Source: Guyparkeria sp016278265 (GTDB lineage Bacteria; Pseudomonadota; Gammaproteobacteria; Halothiobacillales; Halothiobacillaceae). Taken from it: a stretch of 64,000 nucleotides of DNA. The stretch is taken from the NCBI RefSeq assembly GCF_044582145.1, contig NZ_JBDODO010000001.1; one strand, given 5' to 3'. The notes under the pieces were generated by a model that saw only the letters and a list, made by a program, of their open reading frames with translations, was not told the origin of the DNA and did no database searches. The position numbers were made by a program, and so were the translations under genes. This document shows positions 1 to 9,016 of the stretch, piece after piece. Position 1 is the first letter of the stretch. Each line of letters begins with the position of its first letter.

Positions 1-83
1 ATCAGGCCCGAAGGGCCAAGGCGTCGGGGTGTCCTTCTTTTCGTCGGTTTTCTTGGACAAGCAAGAAAATCGACTCGCGCGCC
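1..83. repeat. Dispersed repeat, copy 1 (cut by window edge)
   Basis: The first 83 bases recur almost exactly at 298-380, with one substitution. The repeat holds a 12-bp inverted repeat (arms about 43-54 and 63-74) forming a small hairpin. Beyond base 83 the two copies diverge but stay recognisably related around the later GCGCGTGAAACC motif. Reading frames through such repeats give short basic peptides that I regard as spurious. The left end is lost at the window edge. Between the copies (84-297), and from 381 to 472, I see no gene. Confidence 0.8.
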
Positions 84-297
84 ACGCACAGGGCCGAAGC
101 AGCGCCACCTCACGGAACAAGCGCGTGAAACCGATCCACCACGCTTCAAGGTGAGGAACGGAAGGCCTCTTAGGGGATCAGTTTTGATGGCAAAAATGCC
201 GTTTTAAGAGATGAAAAGCCCCTCACCAGAGGGGCAGGGGGATTTATATCAAGCACTTAACCAGGTCCGACCCCGGAACGAGACCTATCGCGTAGCG

Positions 298-380
298 ATC
301 AGGCCCGAAGGGCCAAGGCGTCGGGGTGTCCTTCTTTTCGTCGGTTTTCTTGGACAAGCAAGAAAACCGACTCGCGCGCC
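298..380. repeat. Dispersed repeat, copy 2, with hairpin
   Basis: This is the second copy of the repeat at 1-83, offset by 297 bases. Its hairpin has perfect 12-base arms at 340-351 and 360-371 around an 8-base loop. The single difference in copy 1 (C to T in the right arm) would keep a G-U pair in RNA, which hints that the folded form matters. It lies immediately downstream of the 3' end of the type III restriction gene. Its family is not identified. Confidence 0.8.
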
Positions 381-472
381 CAGCACGGCGGCAGATCCAA
401 AGCAGCTCAAGTAATCGGCGCGTGAAACCCATTAACACCGTGGAGAAAGCTGTTCTGCCCCCTGTTCTGGTC

Positions 473-3100
473 TCACCGCACCTTGCCAATCAGCTGCGAC
501 CGCATGTCTTGTCCATCACTATTTTTTTCGACAATGATGAAGAGCCCTTTGCCGTCGCTACTCTTCTCCCAGAGATCTCCAATGATTCTTTTCTCTCTGG
601 TATCGGCACTATCAGCGATGTGGGCCCCCTTGTACTCCACGACCAACAGACGCCCGTCTTCGAGCTTTGCCACGAAATCTGGGTAGAACTTATCTGTGGC
701 CGTGGGCAGGAAAAACGAATTCGGGTGACGAGCAACGTTGCGGATCCAATAGCTTACTTCCGGCAAGCTATCTAGCGCCTGCCCGCACTGGAATTCCTCA
801 CCATTATCTGCCCCATCAAAGGCAGGAACATTATCCGGCCCCAGGAAGTGCTTCCGCGGTTTCCAACGACCTCGATAGCGCCGTTGGTCCCAATACATCC
901 CGTCCCGGAAAGCGAATGCGTCATCGAACGTCACACCCACTCTGGCTTCTGGAGAGAACAGGCATTTCTGATACACGCCATCCCGTTCCTGTTGGCGAAT
1001 ATCCGAAATTTTGTCGCGGATTCGCCGCGCAAGGAGGAACTTACAACGCATCAGCGCCGAAATACGCATTCCCCGAGTACTGATCAGGTGCTCGACAAGA
1101 TCACCTAACCAGCGGACCAGCTCCGTTGGATGTATATCAGGCTGGCGAACCTGCCGATCAAGCCAAAGGGTCAACGCCTGCGGTGTCCAACCTTCAACAT
1201 CGACGTCAAGGGAAAGCTGCTCCTCCTCATCCGCGAACTGATAGTTGACCCGGTTACCATCAAGATCGATCTCGAAGCTGCGGGCGGTCTCGCGAATTGC
1301 GAACTCGCTCTCGGTCAGCTTCGCCGAATGGTCAAGCAACGACCAATCGTGTGACTCCATGAAGACATCAGTGTCGGCCAGTTCCAGTTCGCCTTGAACG
1401 GCTGCAACGAGGCGCGGCACTTCGAAGGATTGACCCAGCTCGGCCGGTGAGAGCTGATTCTTCGTTTGCTCACGGTAACTTTTGACAGCTTTCGCAAAGC
1501 CTTCGCGCTCGGTAGCGGGAAGAACGTCGGCGATTGTCGATGCAAGACCTTCGTCCATATGGCCGGTCACTGCGATCTCGTACTTACCATCGCCACCATC
1601 TCGGATGGTTACCCCTTCACTACCGGCAAGGCCTCCCACCAGATCGGGCTTCGCGTTCGTGGAATAGGTAAAGGTCGGCTTGGGCTTGGCGGCCGTCTCA
1701 AACAATCCATCATCGACATCGAGCGAGCCTTGCACTGGCTCAATGTTGTCCGCGGCCTCATCTTCCTCAAAGCCCATAGCCACCAGCTTGTCGGCAAGAG
1801 ATCTAGCGGCAGCACCGAAGTCTGGCTCCGAAAGAAACGCATAGGCTCGATTCAAATCTTCGTCTTTCCGCCTTTTGGCGTATGGCATGCGCAGAACGCG
1901 CCCCAGGAGCTGCTCAACATCCTTGGCACTCTGAACCCGCGACACGGAGCAAAAGGCATACGCAAACGAGCAATCCCATCCCTCTTTGAGCGCCTCGACC
2001 GTGATGACGTATTCGATTCGGCACTCTGGATCGAAGAGGTTCAGTCCATCGATTTCACGCTGATCGCCTGTTGCGACAGCAATCTTTTCCTCGGGAATCT
2101 GCTCAACATCGATCAAGTGCTTCTTGAGCACATCAACCGTGACTTCCTGATTCTTCGGCTGCGCCTGGAATAGGACAATGGGGCGGATGTAATCAACATC
2201 GTTCTCGGCGGTTTCAGCCAACGACGCCCGGGCCGCAATTGCCCCGTTCACGGCGTTCTGCCAGCTATCATGCTCAGACAGCATGATCGGCAGCTTGATC
2301 ATCTCTTCAAGCTTCAACTCCTGCGCCGTCACGCTGTGCAGAATGTTCGAGCGGAGTCGCGGCGTAGCCGTGAACTCGATGATCGCGGACGGGTTCACGC
2401 GTTGCTGCATCTCGCGAGTGAGCCCCGTAACCGCATTGTGTGCTTCATCCACAATCATCAGCGGCCGATGGAGATGCATCAGGTTGGCGAAAGAGAACTT
2501 TATGCCTCCGCCTTCGAGTGTCTCCATCCCCTCTACCGACTTGGGCAGCTTGGAAAAATGTGGCTCCAAGTCCTCGTGGTGGGAATAAACCTTCCGGCCC
2601 TCGGTATTTGACACCCTCAGCGCCTGAATCGTGCCGACGACAATGCAGCACTGGTCGCGGATGTCGTGAGGACGGATATGGGTGAAGTCGGCAATGTCGA
2701 AAACTCGCACGCGACCGTCAAATGCTTCGTCGAGCGCCTGCCGATATGGATGCCGGGCACTCTTCAGTGCCTCGGCGGTTTGCTGACGAATGGTGTTTGA
2801 CGGCACCAGCCAAAGGACCATCGGATGGTCCTTTTCCACCCAAGCATCACGCGCAACCCCTATGGAGTGCGCACCGAGAATCGTCTTGCCCCCACCGGTG
2901 GGAAGCCGGAGGCAGACGTAAGGGGTGCTTGGCAAACCTTCTAATTGCGTGTAACTGCCACCGTACCGCCCCAACCGTTTCGCCTGTTCAGGTTCCTTTG
3001 TGATTGCCTCATAGGCACCCTTCGGGCCGGCGATCCGTGCCTCTTCAAAGAACCGGCGAAGCGTGGAAAGCGTGTTGGTCTGGTATTGCTTCAACCTCAT
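473..3100 (-). CDS. res: Type III restriction enzyme, Res subunit
   Basis: This is the ATP-dependent translocase and endonuclease subunit of a type III restriction-modification system. The 875-residue product has a superfamily 2 helicase core: a Walker A motif PTGGGKT at residues 67-73 and a DEAH box at 218-221. A C-terminal nuclease motif follows, with PD near 807 and EYK near 822-824 (the PD...ExK pattern). The length is intact for the family. It starts 10 bases after the methyltransferase stop, so the two are co-transcribed as mod-res. The gene ends just before a dispersed repeat. No frameshift is seen, so the enzyme should be active; its recognition site cannot be read from the sequence. 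Confidence 0.95.
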   Translation of the reverse strand: MRLKQYQTNTLSTLRRFFEEARIAGPKGAYEAITKEPEQAKRLGRYGGSYTQLEGLPSTPYVCLRLPTGGGKTILGAHSIGVARDAWVEKDHPMVLWLVPSNTIRQQTAEALKSARHPYRQALDEAFDGRVRVFDIADFTHIRPHDIRDQCCIVVGTIQALRVSNTEGRKVYSHHEDLEPHFSKLPKSVEGMETLEGGGIKFSFANLMHLHRPLMIVDEAHNAVTGLTREMQQRVNPSAIIEFTATPRLRSNILHSVTAQELKLEEMIKLPIMLSEHDSWQNAVNGAIAARASLAETAENDVDYIRPIVLFQAQPKNQEVTVDVLKKHLIDVEQIPEEKIAVATGDQREIDGLNLFDPECRIEYVITVEALKEGWDCSFAYAFCSVSRVQSAKDVEQLLGRVLRMPYAKRRKDEDLNRAYAFLSEPDFGAAARSLADKLVAMGFEEDEAADNIEPVQGSLDVDDGLFETAAKPKPTFTYSTNAKPDLVGGLAGSEGVTIRDGGDGKYEIAVTGHMDEGLASTIADVLPATEREGFAKAVKSYREQTKNQLSPAELGQSFEVPRLVAAVQGELELADTDVFMESHDWSLLDHSAKLTESEFAIRETARSFEIDLDGNRVNYQFADEEEQLSLDVDVEGWTPQALTLWLDRQVRQPDIHPTELVRWLGDLVEHLISTRGMRISALMRCKFLLARRIRDKISDIRQQERDGVYQKCLFSPEARVGVTFDDAFAFRDGMYWDQRRYRGRWKPRKHFLGPDNVPAFDGADNGEEFQCGQALDSLPEVSYWIRNVARHPNSFFLPTATDKFYPDFVAKLEDGRLLVVEYKGAHIADSADTREKRIIGDLWEKSSDGKGLFIIVEKNSDGQDMRSQLIGKVR

Positions 3101-3110
3101 CCGGTCCCCC

Positions 3111-4730
3111 TCAGGCGCGTGCTTTCACGTCGTATGGCGTCTGTTTAAAGGTGATGCGCTCACGCTCCAACGTTGGCAGTGCCAACCGCGACTGCTCCCC
3201 ATAGACGGTCAACGGACCGCTAAATCCAGGCGATATCTCGCCGATTTCTTCACGAATCAGTGCCAATGTCGAACGAGTCAATACGTTGCCGCCATTCGGC
3301 CTCTTGTCACCCAGGATGCCGTTGTAGAGCAACACATAGGCTCGATCATCATGGATACCAAGCAGCGGACTGTCGCCAACACCATCCCAAGGATGGTCGG
3401 TCTCCGAGAACCAGACATGAGCGGCAAGAACGGGGAACCGAATATCATCCCGAAGGCGCCCTTCTTCATTGAACACCGGTGGTCCAAGGCGATAAAAGCG
3501 AAAACCGCCGCCACCCTGCCACCCAACCGCTTTCGAAATACCGCCCTGCTCGCCCTCAATAACCTTCTTCAGGCGTGGCAAGCAATGAGTTTTTGCGTGC
3601 CCCCCAATTTCAACACCAATGTAACGGCGTTCCATTTTGTGCGCGACAGCTGCTGTGGTTCCCGAGCCAAGAAAGGAGTCCAAGACAAGGTCACCTTTAT
3701 TTGTGGCCAAATCCATAATTCTCTTTATCAGTCTCTCAGGCTTTTTTCCTTTCGGAAACCTCACCTTCCCTTCTGCCGATATTCCCTCCCAAGAAACATC
3801 AGTCCAAATATTGGTCAACATAGATGCGGGCACATGCCGACCATCAATTTCATGTATGTTTTTTGAATAAAAAAGGATCTGCTCCCCATTTATTATGTAT
3901 ATTGGGTCATATCCATCTCGCTCCTGAACAATGACCTTACCGGGGTTTCTAAGAGATTCGTATTTGGCCGAAACCGTCGCAGCACCTGCACCACTGTCGC
4001 TTATAGTGGCAGTGCGAACGATTCGTGGTGCTTGTTCAACATAGAACCTTTCGAGCTTGGCAAGCTGTGACTTTATAGAGTATCGGTCCAGATCCAGCCC
4101 GACGTGCTCCTGAATGTTAGAAATCACCCACTCAGAAGGATCGTCATCTATATTTTCTATAAACCTGTCATACGCGCGATCAGCCTCCCGTTCAACCCAA
4201 ACCCTATTCTGATCAAGTTTCTCACGACGTTTGGCGTACCACAATATATACTCAGCAGATTTGAAGACCCCAGGGTTAACCGTACTAAAAGCTGATGGAC
4301 TCCGAGTCTTGACAGTTATTCGTGAGACAAAATTCTTCCTTCCAAAAACCTCATCAAGAACGACTTTTAGATAATCGCCCTCATTATCATCAATCTGGAC
4401 AAATAGTGACCCGTCGTCAGACAGTAGGTCCCGCAAATTTTCTAGCCGCGCAAACATCAAGCGCAACCAAATGGTGTGCTCCAAATTGTCGTCGTAATGC
4501 TCAAAAGCCGACTGAGTGTTATAGGGCGGGTCAATGTAGACGCATTTCACTTGACCGGCGTAAAAAGGCAGAAGAGCCTTCAACGCCTCAAGATTGTCGC
4601 CCTGAATAAGCATATTGCCAGCATTGGGATCACCTGCTGACAATTCAGACATTTCTTCAAGCAGACGGTAGGGCGCGCGTTGCGCCGCGTGGATGTCCTC
4701 ATCTCGAGTCAACCAATTCAAGATCGGCAT
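3111..4730 (-). CDS. mod: Type III DNA methyltransferase, Mod subunit
   Basis: This is the site-recognition and adenine-methylating subunit of the type III system. The 539-residue product carries the catalytic DPPYN motif at 67-71, ahead of the AdoMet-binding motif DSFLGSGTT at 351-359. That order is typical of beta-class N6-adenine methyltransferases. The variable region between the motifs (about 130-330) should hold the target recognition domain. The start has an AGGGA ribosome site upstream. The gene, especially 3700-4300, is visibly AT-richer than its neighbours, consistent with recent acquisition. It sits between trpE and a repeat, and transcription runs on into res. Confidence 0.95.
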   Translation of the reverse strand: MPILNWLTRDEDIHAAQRAPYRLLEEMSELSAGDPNAGNMLIQGDNLEALKALLPFYAGQVKCVYIDPPYNTQSAFEHYDDNLEHTIWLRLMFARLENLRDLLSDDGSLFVQIDDNEGDYLKVVLDEVFGRKNFVSRITVKTRSPSAFSTVNPGVFKSAEYILWYAKRREKLDQNRVWVEREADRAYDRFIENIDDDPSEWVISNIQEHVGLDLDRYSIKSQLAKLERFYVEQAPRIVRTATISDSGAGAATVSAKYESLRNPGKVIVQERDGYDPIYIINGEQILFYSKNIHEIDGRHVPASMLTNIWTDVSWEGISAEGKVRFPKGKKPERLIKRIMDLATNKGDLVLDSFLGSGTTAAVAHKMERRYIGVEIGGHAKTHCLPRLKKVIEGEQGGISKAVGWQGGGGFRFYRLGPPVFNEEGRLRDDIRFPVLAAHVWFSETDHPWDGVGDSPLLGIHDDRAYVLLYNGILGDKRPNGGNVLTRSTLALIREEIGEISPGFSGPLTVYGEQSRLALPTLERERITFKQTPYDVKARA

Positions 4731-4826
4731 CAGCCATTCCCTGTCTGTCGTTCATTTATTCTGCCGGCAAGTCGCAGCATCACAGCCTCTCACGAAGTAA
4801 GATGTGTAAATAGCTGAACAAGGCGA

Positions 4827-6335
4827 TCAGTCGCGATCGAGTCCCCGACTAGCCATATTCGCCGCCCGAAACAACGCCCTACGCTTGTTCAACGTCTCCT
4901 CCCACTCCGTCGCAGGAATGGAATCAGCGACAATCCCGCCCCCGGCCTGAACATGCAACTGCCCGTCCTTGATCACCCCGGTACGAATGGCAATCGCGGT
5001 ATCCATGTTCCCGTTCCAGGCCCAGTACCCCACCGCCCCGGCATAGACGCCCCGCTTGACCGGTTCGAGCTCCTGGATGATCTCCAGCGCACGGATCTTC
5101 GGTGCACCCGAGACGGTGCCGGCGGGGAAGGTCGCGCGCAGGACGTCCATGGCGTTCAGGCCCTCGTCGAGCTGGCCGGTGACCTGCGAGACGATGTGCA
5201 TCACGTGCGAGTAGCGCTCGATGATCATGCGCTCCTCGAGCTTGACGCTGCCCACCCGGGCGACGCGACCGGTGTCGTTGCGGCCCAGATCGATCAGCAT
5301 GACGTGCTCGGCGATCTCCTTCGGGTCGCTCAGGAGATCCTGCTCGAGGGCCTTGTCCTCGGCCTCGGTGGCACCGCGCGGGCGGGTGCCGGCGATAGGG
5401 CGGACGGTGATCGTGCCGTCCTCCAGTCGGGCGAGGATCTCGGGGCTGGAGCCAACCACGGTGAACTCGCCGGCATCGATGAAGTACATGTACGGCGAGG
5501 GGTTGATGGAGCGCAGCGCCCGGTAGAGGTCGATCGGCTCGGCGCCGAACTCGATGCTCATCCGCTGGCTGGGCACCACCTGCATGACATCACCGGCCGC
5601 GATGTATTCGCGGATGGTGCGCACGGCGTTCTCGTAGCCTTCGCGGGTGAAGGTGGCGGTGAAGTCATTCTCGTCGATCGGCTTGCCCGGCGCGGACGAG
5701 CCGTAGTGGGCCACCGGCTCGCGCAGGCGGGCGGCCAGCTGGTTCAGGCGGGCTTCGGCTACATCCAGCGCCCCGTCGGCTTCGGGGTCGATCAGGGTCA
5801 CCAGCAGCAGCTCGCTGGAGAGATTGTCGACCACGACCACCTCTTCGCTGGCCATCAGCAGGATGTCGGGCACGCCCAGCGGGTCGTCGGCATCGAAGTT
5901 GGCCAGGCGCGGCTCGATGTAGCCGATGGTCTCGAAGCCGAAGTAGCCCACCAGCCCGCCGTGGAAGCGCGGCATGTCCGCCGGCTCGTAGACGCGGTAG
6001 CGGGCCTTGAAGGTCTCGATCCAGGCGAGCGGGTCGTCGACCGTCTCGTCCTCGACCACCTCGCCGTCTTTCTTGACCACCACGCGGTGGCCGTGGACGG
6101 TCAGGACCGTCGGCGACGGCAGGCCGATGATCGAGTAGCGCCCCCAGCGCTCGCCGCCGGTGACCGACTCGAACAGGTAGCCGAACGGTCCCTCGACCAG
6201 CTTGCGGTAGACGGACAGCGGCGTGTCGTAGTCGCCCAGCACGCGCCGGGTGACGGGGACGCGGTTGTAGCCCTCGGCGGCAAGCTGCTCGAGATCGACG
6301 CGGGTGGGCTGGTAGGGCTGGAAACGGTTGGGCAT
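4827..6335 (-). CDS. trpE: Anthranilate synthase component I
   Basis: TrpE converts chorismate and ammonia (from the TrpG glutaminase) to anthranilate, the first step of tryptophan synthesis. The 502-residue product has the chorismate-binding signatures FPAGTVSGAPKI from residue 403 and GNMDTAIAIRT from 442, and an N-terminal LFESVTGGERWGR region of the kind that binds the feedback inhibitor tryptophan. A GGAG ribosome site precedes the ATG. It follows gph by 128 bases in the rpe-gph-trpE order common in gammaproteobacteria. No trpG is adjacent within the window. I saw no clear leader peptide in the 128-base gap. Confidence 0.97.
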   Translation of the reverse strand: MPNRFQPYQPTRVDLEQLAAEGYNRVPVTRRVLGDYDTPLSVYRKLVEGPFGYLFESVTGGERWGRYSIIGLPSPTVLTVHGHRVVVKKDGEVVEDETVDDPLAWIETFKARYRVYEPADMPRFHGGLVGYFGFETIGYIEPRLANFDADDPLGVPDILLMASEEVVVVDNLSSELLLVTLIDPEADGALDVAEARLNQLAARLREPVAHYGSSAPGKPIDENDFTATFTREGYENAVRTIREYIAAGDVMQVVPSQRMSIEFGAEPIDLYRALRSINPSPYMYFIDAGEFTVVGSSPEILARLEDGTITVRPIAGTRPRGATEAEDKALEQDLLSDPKEIAEHVMLIDLGRNDTGRVARVGSVKLEERMIIERYSHVMHIVSQVTGQLDEGLNAMDVLRATFPAGTVSGAPKIRALEIIQELEPVKRGVYAGAVGYWAWNGNMDTAIAIRTGVIKDGQLHVQAGGGIVADSIPATEWEETLNKRRALFRAANMASRGLDRD

Positions 6336-6463
6336 GACGGACTCCGGAAGGGAAAGCGAGAGACGGGGACGAGTGGGCGTTCAGCTACGCCATCGTCTCC
6401 GCCAGCGCGTCGTCCCCGCAGCCATCGTCCCCATCGCCATCATCCCTGGCCCCGACATGCGGC

Positions 6464-7141
6464 CTACCGGCCGATCAACCCGGACAATTCCGTCATCGAG
6501 TCGATGACGGCATCCGGATCGAAGTCCCGGATATCCTTGCCGTGGTTGTAGCCATAGCTCATGCAGACGATCGAGAAGCCCGCGGCGCGGGCGGCCTTCA
6601 CGTCGGAGATCGAGTCGCCGATCATCAGCGCCTCGGAGGGGTGAACGTGGAACCAGCCCGCCGAGTAGATCAGCGGGGCGGGGTCCGGTTTCTTCAGTGG
6701 CAGGGTGTCGCCGCTGATGACCACCTCGAAGTGATCACGCAGGCCGGTCTGCTCGAGCAGCGGCAGGGTGAACGCCTCGGCCTTGTTGGTCACACAACCC
6801 ATCGGCAGGCCCAGCGACTTGACGAACTCCAGCCCCTGAACCACGCCGTCGAAGACCTGCGAGTGCTGGCCGTTGTTCTCGGCGTAGTGACGCTTGAACA
6901 CCGGCAGGGCCTCGTCGAGCTCGGCCGAATCGGGCGTGCCGTCCAGATCATTGGTCAGCGCGCGCTCGACCAGCCGCTCGACGCCGTTGCCCACCCAGTT
7001 GCGGACGTCCTCTTCGGCGCGCTCGGGGTTGCCCAGCTCACGCTGCATGGCATTGACCGAGACCAGCAGGTCGGGCACGGAGTCGACCAGGGTGCCGTCC
7101 AGGTCGAACAGCACCATGCGTGGCGTGAAGCGTGGCATCAT
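6464..7141 (-). CDS. gph: Phosphoglycolate phosphatase (HAD family)
   Basis: Gph dephosphorylates 2-phosphoglycolate, a product of Rubisco oxygenation and DNA repair. The 225-residue protein has the HAD nucleophile motif DLDGTLVDS near residues 13-21, an NKAEAF segment with the motif III lysine region, and the acidic motif IGDSISD near 170. Its start overlaps the rpe stop (ATGATGA), indicating translational coupling. Either of the two adjacent ATGs could be used; the second has better spacing from an AAGG sequence. The neighbours support this specific HAD assignment. Confidence 0.93.
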   Translation of the reverse strand: MMPRFTPRMVLFDLDGTLVDSVPDLLVSVNAMQRELGNPERAEEDVRNWVGNGVERLVERALTNDLDGTPDSAELDEALPVFKRHYAENNGQHSQVFDGVVQGLEFVKSLGLPMGCVTNKAEAFTLPLLEQTGLRDHFEVVISGDTLPLKKPDPAPLIYSAGWFHVHPSEALMIGDSISDVKAARAAGFSIVCMSYGYNHGKDIRDFDPDAVIDSMTELSGLIGR

Positions 7142-7827
7142 TTGACCTTGGCCAGCTCGGCGCGCATCTCCTTGATGACGCTGTCGTAGCCGTTGGGGTC
7201 GGAATCCTGACCCTTGCCGAACAGCGCGGAGCCGGAGACGAAGGTGTCGACGCCGGCTGCGGCGATCTCGGCGATGTTGGCGCTGGAAACGCCACCATCG
7301 ATCTCGAGGCGGATGTCACGGCCGGAGCGATCGATGATCTCGCGCGCCTGGCGGGCCTTCTCGAGGGTCGCGGGGATGAACTTCTGGCCGCCGAAGCCCG
7401 GGTTGACGGACATCAGCAGGATGATGTCGACCTTGTCGATCACCCATTCCAGCACGTCCAGCGGGGTGCCCGGGTTGAAGACGAGACCCGACTGGCAGCC
7501 CTCGTCACGGACCAGCTGCAGGCTGCGATCGACGTGCTCGGTGGCTTCCGGGTGGAAGGTGATCGAGGTGGCGCCGGCCTTGGCGAAATCCGGGATGATG
7601 CGGTCGACCGGCTTGACCATCAGGTGGACGTCGATCGGCGCGGTGACGCCGTGCTTGCGCAGCGCGTCGCAGACCAGCGGGCCGATGGTCAGGTTGGGCA
7701 CGTAGTGGTTGTCCATCACGTCGAAGTGGACCCAGTCGGCGCCGGACTTCAGGACGTTGTCCACTTCCTCGCCCAGGCGGGCGAAGTCGGCCGACAGGAT
7801 ACTCGGGGCAATGATGTAGTCGCTCAT
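7138..7827 (-). CDS. rpe: Ribulose-phosphate 3-epimerase
   Basis: Rpe interconverts ribulose 5-phosphate and xylulose 5-phosphate in the pentose phosphate and Calvin cycles. The 229-residue protein begins MSDYIIAPSILSADFARLG, a typical start, and shows the metal- and phosphate-binding segments HFDVMDNHYVPN and DGGVS. The frame remains open upstream to 7941, but the ATG at 7827 follows a GAGGA ribosome site and matches the family length. It is the first gene of rpe-gph-trpE. The 297-base gap to the divergent reductase gene should hold both promoters. Confidence 0.96.
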   Translation of the reverse strand: MSDYIIAPSILSADFARLGEEVDNVLKSGADWVHFDVMDNHYVPNLTIGPLVCDALRKHGVTAPIDVHLMVKPVDRIIPDFAKAGATSITFHPEATEHVDRSLQLVRDEGCQSGLVFNPGTPLDVLEWVIDKVDIILLMSVNPGFGGQKFIPATLEKARQAREIIDRSGRDIRLEIDGGVSSANIAEIAAAGVDTFVSGSALFGKGQDSDPNGYDSVIKEMRAELAKVK

Positions 7828-8124
7828 CTCGCGGTCCTCGGATACTTGCAAAATGCGGGGGAAATTCGGGCGCGCCGCCCTGGGCCCGGCCGTCAAAACG
7901 GACTCGGGCAATTGAACGCACGCGCGGAAACTGCCGGTCAATGTACCGGATTCGGCGCGATTTTTTAAGAACGGCGTCGCGTGCCCGGCCGATGAACGGC
8001 GGCCTTGAGGGCATCGAAGCGGACCGGTTTTGGAGGGTATCTTCCCGGCCGGCGCGGCGAGCCCCCCTCAAATCAGCTAGACTGCCCCGATATTTTTCAG
8101 CCCAACCGAAGACCCGAAACGACT

Positions 8125-8787
8125 ATGTTCCAGACCGAACTGCTGCTGCGCGAATTCGTCACCCACGACGTCCAGCGCTACATCCTGGCCAAGCCCCATG
8201 GCTACCGCTTCACGCCGGGCCAGGCGATCGAGCTGGCCATCGACGAGCCGCAATGGCGCGACCAAGGCCGCCCGTTCACCCTGACCAACCGGGTCGACGA
8301 CCGCGTGCTGGAACTGATGGTCAAGAGCTACGGCGGCCATGACGGCGTCACGCAGCGCCTGGCGCAGGCCCAGCCCGGCCAGAAACTGCGGATATCCGAG
8401 CCGTTCGACAGCTTCAACTACGAGGGGCCGGGCTGGTTCATCGCGGCGGGCGCCGGCATCACCCCGTTCCTCGCCATCATCCGCGATCTCGCCGACCGCG
8501 GCGAGCTCGAGGGGCAGAAGCTGATCTACTCGAACAAGACCGCCGAAGACATCATCCAGCAGCGCGAACTGGAAGCCGCCTTCGGCGAGAACGCGCATTT
8601 CGTCTGCACCCGCGAGAACTCGCCGTTTTGCACCCACAGCGGCCACGTCGACGAAGGCTTTATCCACGAGCACGTGCGCGATCTCTCCGAAGAGTTCTAC
8701 GTCTGCGGCCCGCCCGCCTTCACCGATCAGGTCAAGAAGACCCTCGCCGACCTGGGCGGCAATACCCGCAGCATGGAATTCGGCTAA
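8125..8787 (+). CDS. FAD-binding ferredoxin/flavodoxin reductase-like protein
   Basis: This is a 220-residue member of the ferredoxin-NADP reductase fold. An N-terminal FAD domain contains GRPFTLTN, the RxYS/T-type flavin motif. A C-terminal nucleotide-binding domain contains GAGITPFLAIIRDL and ends with YVCGPPAFTDQV, the CGPP motif near the nicotinamide site. No iron-sulfur domain is fused to it, so it must pair with a separate electron partner, which is not in the window. The ATG at 8125 gives a conventional N-terminus; the frame is open further upstream without homology. A strong terminator follows directly. Confidence 0.85.
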   Translation: MFQTELLLREFVTHDVQRYILAKPHGYRFTPGQAIELAIDEPQWRDQGRPFTLTNRVDDRVLELMVKSYGGHDGVTQRLAQAQPGQKLRISEPFDSFNYEGPGWFIAAGAGITPFLAIIRDLADRGELEGQKLIYSNKTAEDIIQQRELEAAFGENAHFVCTRENSPFCTHSGHVDEGFIHEHVRDLSEEFYVCGPPAFTDQVKKTLADLGGNTRSMEFG

Positions 8788-8810
8788 ACCAAGCCGCCAG
8801 CCAGACGAAG

Positions 8811-8850
8811 AAAAAGCCGCGCGACGGAGACAATCCGAGCGCGGCTTTTT
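8811..8850 (+). terminator. Rho-independent terminator after the reductase gene
   Basis: Perfect 12-base arms AAAAAGCCGCGC (8811-8822) and GCGCGGCTTTTT (8839-8850) flank a 16-base loop and end in a T run. It ends the reductase transcript and, being symmetric, could also stop leftward transcription from ubiC. Confidence 0.92.
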
Positions 8851-8871
8851 CGTGCGAAAAGGAAACCCCCT

Positions 8872-9007
8872 GTGGGAGCTTGCCTCGCAAGCGAATCGCG
8901 CGGAACGCGCGAGTCCCGTCGTTCAGCTGGCAACTCGGAGAACGCATTGCCTGTTTGCGACCGGGACAGCCGCTGACGCGGCTTTCGCGACCGAGGGTCG
9001 CTCCCAC
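8872..9007. repeat. GTGGGAG-bounded repeat cassette, copy A
   Basis: This 136-base noncoding block is bounded by inverted ends GTGGGAGC (8872-8879) and GCTCCCAC (9000-9007). It begins with TTGCCTCGCAAGCGAA and contains internal GC-rich palindromes. A related block with the same layout lies at 19709-19816. It resembles the bounded REP/BIME-type elements of other gammaproteobacteria. It sits between a terminator and the 3' end of ubiC. Confidence 0.75.
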
Positions 9008-9016
9008 GGTGGCATG

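Noticed and set aside
211..414. 67-codon open frame in the left repeats
   Set aside because: It runs through the repeat unit, has no independent support, and similar short frames arise whenever this kind of repeat is translated.
1..472. Prophage or island attachment site
   Set aside because: No tRNA gene or integrase is present; the repeats are better explained as dispersed elements.
4953..6551. 532-codon open frame opposite trpE
   Set aside because: It is the antisense shadow of a clear trpE; the translation is His/Asp/Gly/Val-rich with no recognisable domain, as expected in GC-rich DNA.
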